Positions 1-3,896 of a stretch of DNA of 5,437 nt are shown here, one piece after another (within the stretch, counting starts at the first letter, position 1; the number at the start of each line of letters is the position of its first letter). This stretch comes from an uncultured Actinomycetes bacterium. Its GTDB lineage: Bacteria; Actinomycetota; Actinomycetes; S36-B12. The stretch covers positions 1 to 5,437 of the forward strand of contig CAJIYV010000075.1 of the NCBI GenBank assembly GCA_905181745.1, read 5' to 3'. The translations under genes were made by a program, and so were the position numbers. Under the pieces are notes generated by a model. It ran no database searches, was not told where the DNA came from, and saw only the letters and a program-made list of their open reading frames with translations.

Positions 1-1035
1 CACCAAGTCAGCCGATGACGCATCGATTTTGTCCGCGAAATCGGTGAGGCTGGCGCCGCGTGGAAGTCGAACACTTTCCCCATTGCCGCGTGGCAGACGT
101 ACTCCGCCCATCGATGGTGCTTCCATATTGTCAAACTCTTGACGCTTGGCACGCTTCGACTTCCGCCCCCGCGAAGGACGTCCGCCTGGCCTACCAAATG
201 CACCTGCAGTATTTCCGCGCCCGCCGGTGCGAGCACCTGGGCGCCCGCCGCCTACTCCACCGGGGCCGCCAGGGCCACCCGGACTTCCTGTTCCACCGGG
301 GCCACCAGGGCCACCCGGACTTCCTGTTCCACCGGGGCCACCGGGGCCACCGGTTCCGCCCGGACGTGCTGGGCGATTAGTGAAGCCACCGGGTCGACTT
401 GTCCCACCTGCGCCACCGGGTCGACTAGGGCCGCCAGCTCCACCCGGACCTGCTGGCCTCTGTGGTGGGCGCGCTGAAGGCATAGTGCCCGGGTTGGGTC
501 GGGGTACTCCGGCAACTCCACCGGGGCGTGGCGCTGCCGGGCGTTCGGTGCTGGGTGAACCAAATGGGTTGTTTCCGGGGCGCGGCGCTGGTTTGGCCAT
601 GCCGGTGCCACCAAATGGGTTGTTTCCGGGGCGCGGTCCAGCTGGCTTAGGGGTTGGTGCTGAATCGGTTGACTCAGGATCGACTTTTGCTGCGAGCTTT
701 GCCGCAGGTGTGGCTGCTACATCGATTGCTGGATCGATTGCTGGATCGGTTGCTACCGGCTCATCGGACACTGCAGCTACCGGATCTGTCACGGGTTCTG
801 TTGCGGGCGCGGGGGCAGCGGCCTTCTTAGCTGCCTTTTTGGCCACCTTTTTTGCGGGCTTTTCTTCACCAGGAGGGACCGGGGGTAATGCCTCTTTTAG
901 CCGGCGGGCTACTGGTGCTTCAACCGTTGACGACGCGGAACGAACAAACTCGCCCATGTCTTGAAGTTTGGCGAGAACAGTCTTGCTGTCCATCCCAAGC
1001 TCTTTAGCGAGTTCATATACCCGAACTTTTGACAC
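1..1035 (-). CDS. infB: Translation initiation factor IF-2, N-terminal part (partial, runs off left edge)
   Basis: IF2 is the GTPase that brings fMet-tRNA to the 30S subunit and promotes 70S joining. Only the first 345 residues are visible; the frame is open to base 1, so the G-domain and fMet-tRNA-binding domains lie outside. Residues 1-48 form the IF2 N-domain (SKVRVYELAKELG ... FVRSASSTVEAPVARRL), characteristic of actinobacterial IF2. Residues 59-74 are a Lys/Ala-rich stretch. Residues 75-285 are a low-complexity Pro/Gly/Ala linker with two PRPGNNPFG copies (134-142, 151-159) and a collagen-like GPGG/GTGSPG block (about 226-265). Residues 289-300 (RGRKSKRAKRQE) and the following LPRGASLTDFADKI lead into the conserved core. 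The start is GTG at 1035 with AGGAG four nt upstream; this start keeps the complete N-domain. It is the last visible gene of the nusA operon, separated from ylxR by an unusual 230-nt leader. Confidence 0.97.
   Translation of the reverse strand, partial: MSKVRVYELAKELGMDSKTVLAKLQDMGEFVRSASSTVEAPVARRLKEALPPVPPGEEKPAKKVAKKAAKKAAAPAPATEPVTDPVAAVSDEPVATDPAIDPAIDVAATPAAKLAAKVDPESTDSAPTPKPAGPRPGNNPFGGTGMAKPAPRPGNNPFGSPSTERPAAPRPGGVAGVPRPNPGTMPSARPPQRPAGPGGAGGPSRPGGAGGTSRPGGFTNRPARPGGTGGPGGPGGTGSPGGPGGPGGTGSPGGPGGPGGVGGGRPGARTGGRGNTAGAFGRPGGRPSRGRKSKRAKRQEFDNMEAPSMGGVRLPRGNGESVRLPRGASLTDFADKIDASSADLV
257..328 (-). repeat. 36-bp tandem repeat in the infB linker, two near-identical copies plus a decayed third
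   Basis: Units at 257-292 and 293-328 differ at one base (CCGCC versus CCACC). A third, diverged copy starts at 329. Each unit is 12 codons, so the frame is kept; it encodes a GPGGPGGTGSPG-like block in the disordered IF2 linker. In-frame units with near-identical DNA suggest recent slippage or unequal exchange, so copy number may vary between strains. Confidence 0.85.
559..636 (-). repeat. 27-bp perfect direct repeat (PRPGNNPFG module of IF2)
   Basis: The 27 bases at 559-585 recur without mismatch at 610-636, an offset of 51 nt (17 codons). They encode the PRPGNNPFG motif twice. PRPGNNPF-type repeats are familiar in actinobacterial IF2 linkers. Identity at the DNA level, including synonymous positions, points to a recent duplication or gene conversion. 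Confidence 0.85.
721..756 (-). repeat. 12-bp tandem repeat, about three copies, in the infB linker
   Basis: Two identical units of ATCGATTGCTGG (plus strand, 721-732 and 733-744) are followed by a diverged third (745-756). They encode repeated DPAI / DPAT tetrapeptides in the acidic-alanine part of the IF2 linker. The unit keeps the frame. Confidence 0.7.
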
Positions 1036-1039
1036 AACT

Positions 1040-1044
1040 CTCCT
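1040..1044 (-). promoter_or_regulatory. infB Shine-Dalgarno (AGGAG)
   Basis: AGGAG on the minus strand lies four nt before the GTG at 1035. It fixes the infB start and places the ribosome-binding site 5 nt after the leader hairpin at 1050-1073. Confidence 0.75.
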
Positions 1045-1049
1045 GTCTT

Positions 1050-1073
1050 GGTCCGGGCTTTGCTTACCGGACC
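1050..1073 (-). promoter_or_regulatory. Leader hairpin between the mini-ORF chain and the infB ribosome-binding site
   Basis: On the minus strand GGTCCGG (1073-1067) and CCGGACC (1056-1050) form a perfect 7-bp stem with a 10-nt loop. The 5' arm begins one nucleotide after the TAA that ends the last mini-ORF (1077-1075). The 3' arm ends 5 nt before the infB AGGAG. No U-tract follows on either strand, so it does not look like an intrinsic terminator. A ribosome stopped at the TAA would cover the 5' arm, which suggests (inference) that the structure is gated by translation of the upstream chain. Confidence 0.6.
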
Positions 1074-1074
1074 G

Positions 1075-1152
1075 TTACTGGGCGCCTAGCATTTTCATGC
1101 GGACACGCTCATGCGAAGGCCTTCATTGAGAAGCGCTCATCTTTGTGTTCAC
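1075..1152 (-). promoter_or_regulatory. ATGA-linked chain of four overlapping mini-ORFs in the infB leader
   Basis: Four ATGA tetramers occur at an exact 14-nt period on the minus strand (first bases 1140, 1126, 1112, 1098). Each ATG frame closes at the TGA of the next ATGA. Frames: 1152-1123 (GTG start, MNTKMSASQ, TGA); 1126-1109 (MKAFA, TGA); 1112-1095 (MSVSA, TGA); 1098-1075 (MKMLGAQ, TAA). The 14-nt units share the ATGA and a partly conserved TC near positions 10-11 but otherwise diverge, so the start/stop overlap and the spacing appear to be what is kept. ATGA junctions are classic sites of translational coupling by termination-reinitiation. Regulation of infB by this chain is inferred, not shown. 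An alternative is a degenerate tandem repeat with another role, such as protein or RNA binding. Confidence 0.6.
1123..1152 (-). CDS. Leader mini-ORF 1 (9 codons), entry point of the ATGA chain
   Basis: GTG AAC ACA AAG ATG AGC then GCT TCT CAA TGA would encode MNTKMSASQ. The GTG at 1152 has AAAAGAGG (1166-1159) six nt upstream, an ordinary SD geometry, and the frame also passes through the first ATGA of the chain (ATG at 1140). Its TGA overlaps the ATG of mini-ORF 2. No peptide function is proposed; the act of translation is more likely to matter than the product. No homologue is recognised. Confidence 0.45.
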   Translation of the reverse strand: MNTKMSASQ

Positions 1153-1158
1153 GGTCAA

Positions 1159-1166
1159 CCTCTTTT
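1159..1166 (-). promoter_or_regulatory. Shine-Dalgarno of leader mini-ORF 1 (AAAAGAGG)
   Basis: AAAAGAGG on the minus strand lies six nt before the GTG at 1152. It is the only good ribosome-binding site in the leader before that of infB, and no gene other than the mini-ORF would use it. Later members of the chain have no clear SD of their own, as expected if they are reached by reinitiation. Confidence 0.5.
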
Positions 1167-1265
1167 ACGTCTTGATAGGTCTGGTCTTGGTCTTTTACCG
1201 TGAAATTCTCGCCGATTACGAAGAATTAATGCTAAACCGAACCCGTGCGTGGCGCTCAATTGTGC

Positions 1266-1550
1266 CTAATCTGATTTCGTAAGCGTGCGCAATGAAGCCC
1301 ACGGTTCACTAACAGTGGACCAATCTACCGTGCCGGGGATCCGGAGTGCCCCGCGGACCCGCCGTTGACCTTTTTCTAGGCATGGGAGCAATAAATGCAC
1401 ATAGGCTCCACGACCCGGGAGCGACTGTTTTTCATCCACGCTGACAGCGACGAGCTCAGGCTGCCACACGACGCGGGTCAGCGCTGATTTAGTAGCCCGG
1501 GTGCGGCAGCCAATACAGGTTCGCTCTGGTTGTGGCATATCGCGTGACAC
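1266..1550 (-). CDS. ylxR: YlxR/RnpM family protein (DUF448), RNase P modulator
   Basis: This small basic protein (94 residues) carries the family signatures: PERTCIGCR at 8-16, PGRGAYVH at 45-52, and a basic RRVRGALRIPG segment at 63-73. The family is usually encoded between nusA and infB, as here. The Bacillus subtilis homologue (RnpM) is reported to bind RNase P RNA and modulate its activity; YlxR has also been described as a nucleoid-associated regulator. The start used is GTG at 1550, 15 nt after the nusA stop. An in-frame ATG at 1538 would give 90 residues and keep all motifs. Neither start has a convincing SD, so coupling to nusA is likely. The two N-terminal Cys (12, 15) are intact. 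Confidence 0.93.
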   Translation of the reverse strand: MSRDMPQPERTCIGCRTRATKSALTRVVWQPELVAVSVDEKQSLPGRGAYVHLLLPCLEKGQRRVRGALRIPGTVDWSTVSEPWASLRTLTKSD

Positions 1551-1565
1551 AGGATTAACGCTGGA

Positions 1566-2603
1566 CTATGACCCGGAAGCCGGTGCTGGCTCGGGTTCGG
1601 GCGCTGGAGAGGGTGCCGAATCGCTACGAATATCAATTCTCCATCCGGTCAGCCGAGCTGCTAATCGAGCATTTTGCCCCTCGCGTCCAATGGCCAATGA
1701 AAGCTGATACTCCGGTACCAGTACGCGTGCGCTCTTCAGTTCGGGATCAGTGATCGTCACTGACGTGACTTTCGCAGGAGATAGGGCCTGGGCAATCATC
1801 TCGGCCGAATCGTCACTGTGATCGACAATGTCAATCTTCTCCCCGCCCAGCTCGCTCATAATTTGACGTACGCGTTGCCCTTGTGGGCCGATGCAGGAAC
1901 CTTTTGCATTGACCTCCGCTTTGTGCGAACGAACAGCGATCTTGGAGCGATGCCCCGCCTCACGTGCGATCGCCATGATTTCTACGGTTCCGTCGGCGAT
2001 CTCAGGGACCTCGAGTGCGAAGAGCTTGCGGACGAGTTCCGGGTGACTTCGCGAGACAGTCACTACGGGGCCTTTGAACCCTTTGCGTACTCCGGTTACC
2101 AAGCACTTAATGCGCGCTCCATGTGGGTAGCTCTCCCCTGTGGCCTGTTCTTCAGGTGGCAGGTTCGCTTCAATTTTTCCGATATCCACGCGTACCATGC
2201 GCGGGTTAGTACCCTGCTGAATCACTCCGGAAACTAGGTCACCCTCGCGGCCGGTGAACTCGACCAAGGTGGCATCCCCCTCAGCTTCACGCAGCCGGCC
2301 CAGTAGGACTTGCCGGGCAGTACTTGCGGCCACACGACCAAAACCGTCGGGGGTATCATCGAACTCCGGGCTAAAGGTTGCAACTTCACCCGCGGCGACT
2401 GATTCTGGTGAGGTGAGCGCCTGCTGGGCCCACACGGTCACGTGCCCACTCTTACGGTCGAGCTCAACGCGTGATTTTTCACATGATCCAGGGGTGCGTT
2501 GATAAGCAACGAGTAATGCGGCCTCGATGGTTTCAACCAAGAGATCCAGGGAAAGGTTCCGTTCCCTCACAAGCGCTTTCAGCGCGCTGACATCAATATC
2601 CAC
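1566..2603 (-). CDS. nusA: Transcription termination/antitermination factor NusA
   Basis: NusA binds RNA polymerase and nascent RNA, controlling pausing, termination and rRNA antitermination. The 345 residues show an RNAP-binding N-domain (1 to about 115; METIEAALL-like helix near 23-31, DDTPDGFGRVAASTARQV at 82-99), an S1 domain (about 117-186), KH1 (about 190-275, GPQG loop at 239-242, preceded by VEIMAIAREAGHRSKIAVRS) and KH2 (about 278-327, GREG loop at 306-309). A Pro/Ala/Glu-rich tail ends the protein. It lacks the C-terminal acidic repeats of E. coli NusA, matching the short actinobacterial form (M. tuberculosis NusA is about the same length). The start is GTG at 2603, two nt after the rimP stop, with its SD inside the last codons of rimP. 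Confidence 0.98.
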   Translation of the reverse strand: MDIDVSALKALVRERNLSLDLLVETIEAALLVAYQRTPGSCEKSRVELDRKSGHVTVWAQQALTSPESVAAGEVATFSPEFDDTPDGFGRVAASTARQVLLGRLREAEGDATLVEFTGREGDLVSGVIQQGTNPRMVRVDIGKIEANLPPEEQATGESYPHGARIKCLVTGVRKGFKGPVVTVSRSHPELVRKLFALEVPEIADGTVEIMAIAREAGHRSKIAVRSHKAEVNAKGSCIGPQGQRVRQIMSELGGEKIDIVDHSDDSAEMIAQALSPAKVTSVTITDPELKSARVLVPEYQLSLAIGREGQNARLAARLTGWRIDIRSDSAPSPAPEPEPAPASGS

Positions 2604-2605
2604 GT

Positions 2606-3070
2606 TTACTCCTCACGGTTGAATTCGATCTGGACAATGCCTTTGTCAATATCAGGAATTCTGAAGACCACGACATTGCCTTTGGGGTCAGTACCGCTGA
2701 TCTGCTCACCCTCAACCGATTGAACTCGAATCAAGGAGTTGGTCTGCTCGCCGATAAATGACACATCAACCAAACGACTAATTGCCCGGCGCCAATGCCG
2801 AACGTGGGTCAGCGGTCGATCTGTTCCGGGCGAGGTTACTTCCAGAACGAAGGGATTTTCCTCAAGTTCTTCGATGGAATCAAGTAACTCGGAGATTGCA
2901 CTACTAATCTTTGCGACTTCGTCGAGGTCAACGCCACCGTCTTTATCGACTACTACAGTGAGCACTTCGCGTCGCCCGGCATTCTTAACTGAGCAGTCCT
3001 CAAGATCCACGCCCAAAGAGGTGCATACGGCTTGTGCGGCATCGCGTGCGCTTTCAAGTGGTACACCCAT
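2606..3070 (-). CDS. rimP: Ribosome maturation factor RimP
   Basis: RimP assists maturation of the 30S subunit. With ATG at 3070 the protein is 154 residues, a normal family length. The N-terminal alpha/beta domain includes GRREVLTVVVDKDGGVDLDE (32-51) and ISSAISELLD (55-64), followed by the family hallmark LEVTSPGTDRPLT (76-88) and RHWRRA (91-96). A C-terminal SH3-like barrel covers about 97-154. The frame stays open upstream to an ATG at 3151, which would add 27 residues (181 total) and overlap the preceding transporter gene by 32 nt. I prefer 3070 because GGTGA stands five nt upstream and the added residues do not resemble RimP; a GTG at 3079 is a third option. It is followed after 2 nt by nusA. 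Confidence 0.95.
   Translation of the reverse strand: MGVPLESARDAAQAVCTSLGVDLEDCSVKNAGRREVLTVVVDKDGGVDLDEVAKISSAISELLDSIEELEENPFVLEVTSPGTDRPLTHVRHWRRAISRLVDVSFIGEQTNSLIRVQSVEGEQISGTDPKGNVVVFRIPDIDKGIVQIEFNREE
2609..2614 (-). promoter_or_regulatory. nusA Shine-Dalgarno (GAGGAG) inside the rimP 3' end
   Basis: GAGGAG encodes the final two Glu codons of RimP and lies five nt before the nusA GTG at 2603. It decides the start and ties nusA translation to rimP. Confidence 0.8.
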
Positions 3071-3075
3071 AATTC

Positions 3076-3080
3076 TCACC
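3076..3080 (-). promoter_or_regulatory. Probable rimP Shine-Dalgarno (GGTGA)
   Basis: GGTGA, complementary to the 3' part of the anti-SD, lies five nt before the ATG at 3070. It supports the short RimP start over ATG at 3151. Confidence 0.4.
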
Positions 3081-3119
3081 GCGATTTCCAGTTGTGATTG
3101 GTCAGTTGTAGTCCATACT

Positions 3120-3896
3120 CTACATCCACGTATCCCAAGCCATCCGAACAATCAAAATTGCGACAATTCCAAGGAATACAAGCCGTACAAATGGACTGCC
3201 TCGCCTAATTGCGGTTCGAGCGCCGAAATAGGCTCCACCAATATTGCACACTGCCATCAGCAGGCCGAGTGTCCACAAAATGGAGCCAGAAAATCCAAAC
3301 ACAATTAGGGCTGCCGCGTTGGTACCCAGATTGACAATCTTGGCTGCGGATGAAGCCGAAAGAAATGAATAACCCAGCAGTCCGACGAGAGCAATTAACA
3401 GAAACGAGCCAGTCCCTGGCCCAAAAATTCCGTCGTAGAAGCCAATTATCGCCCCGACGAATATTGCGACCGCGTAGTGCCGGGTGCCACCGCTCGACCG
3501 CATATTGCTTTCCGCACCCATGAGCGGATTCATCAATGTCCAGATCCACACAATCGCTAAAGCGATAACAATCGCAGTACCGAAATATTTCGTGGGGACC
3601 GCATGCGCCGTGGTAGCTCCTAGGGCCGAAAACGCAAATGCCACACTCGCCATGGGCAGTGCGGTTTTCCAATCAGGAGTGAGGTGCTTGATATAGGTGC
3701 GCGCCGCAGTCGCTGTCCCAAAAATGCTGGAGAGTTTGTTGGTTGCGAGGGCATTGACTTCGCTCCCAGCTGGAAGCGCAATAAACAATGCCGGCAATTG
3801 CAGCAGCCCTCCCCCGCCGCTTACAGCATCGACCCAACCTGCTGCGCCTGCTGCAAGCGCCAGGAGTAGAACCGTCCATATGCTCAGCTCGTACAT
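3120..3896 (-). CDS. TSUP family (TauE/SafE) membrane transporter
   Basis: This 258-residue, strongly hydrophobic protein has about eight predicted membrane segments (roughly 5-25, 30-42, 80-100, 106-124, 141-155, 162-180, 190-226 as two, 237-254). Two half-repeats are visible: GWVDAVSGGGGLLQLPAL (20-37) with ATNKLSSIFGTA (51-62), and GFYDGIFGPGTGSFLL (152-167) with AKIVNLGTNAAAL (185-197). This pseudo-symmetry and the GGG / GPGTG motifs are typical of the sulfite/sulfonate exporter TauE/SafE family (PF01925), YfcA-like branch. Members move sulfur-containing or organic anions; the substrate cannot be read from the sequence. The ATG at 3896 lies inside the proS end (13-nt overlap) with no clear SD, so translation is probably coupled to proS. 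It is an unexpected member of a translation operon. Confidence 0.92.
   Translation of the reverse strand: MYELSIWTVLLLALAAGAAGWVDAVSGGGGLLQLPALFIALPAGSEVNALATNKLSSIFGTATAARTYIKHLTPDWKTALPMASVAFAFSALGATTAHAVPTKYFGTAIVIALAIVWIWTLMNPLMGAESNMRSSGGTRHYAVAIFVGAIIGFYDGIFGPGTGSFLLIALVGLLGYSFLSASSAAKIVNLGTNAAALIVFGFSGSILWTLGLLMAVCNIGGAYFGARTAIRRGSPFVRLVFLGIVAILIVRMAWDTWM

Noticed and set aside
252..614. 120-codon minus-strand ORF in another frame of infB
   Set aside because: Open only because of the GC-rich linker composition. It overlaps the well-supported IF2 frame and has no motif of its own.
146..964. 272-codon plus-strand ORF rich in Pro/Gly/Arg
   Set aside because: It is the antisense shadow of the repetitive infB linker. 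The minus-strand frame gives a clear IF2 N-domain and conserved IF2 segments, and the plus-strand product resembles no known protein.
1050..1073. The leader stem-loop as an intrinsic terminator
   Set aside because: No run of T follows the stem on either strand, and termination here would cut off infB. Kept instead as a regulatory hairpin.
1075..1140. The 14-nt periodic repeat as a CRISPR-like or iteron array
   Set aside because: The units are short, contiguous and strongly diverged apart from ATGA, with no spacers and no replication genes nearby. The start/stop reading explains the period better.
1229..1259. Internal promoter for infB (minus-strand TTGAGC at 1259-1254 and TAGCAT at 1234-1229)
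   Set aside because: Each hexamer matches the sigma-70-type consensus at only about four of six positions and the spacer is 19 nt, too weak to call. Transcript-start mapping would decide it.
1818..2237. 139-codon plus-strand ORF antisense to nusA
   Set aside because: Lies wholly against the S1/KH1 coding region of NusA and has no family features.
3071..3119. Promoter or leader before rimP
   Set aside because: No recognisable -35/-10 pair or strong structure in this 49-nt stretch.
2739..3308. 189-codon plus-strand ORF over rimP and the transporter end
   Set aside because: Antisense to two confidently identified genes; Ser/Thr-rich product without recognisable motifs.
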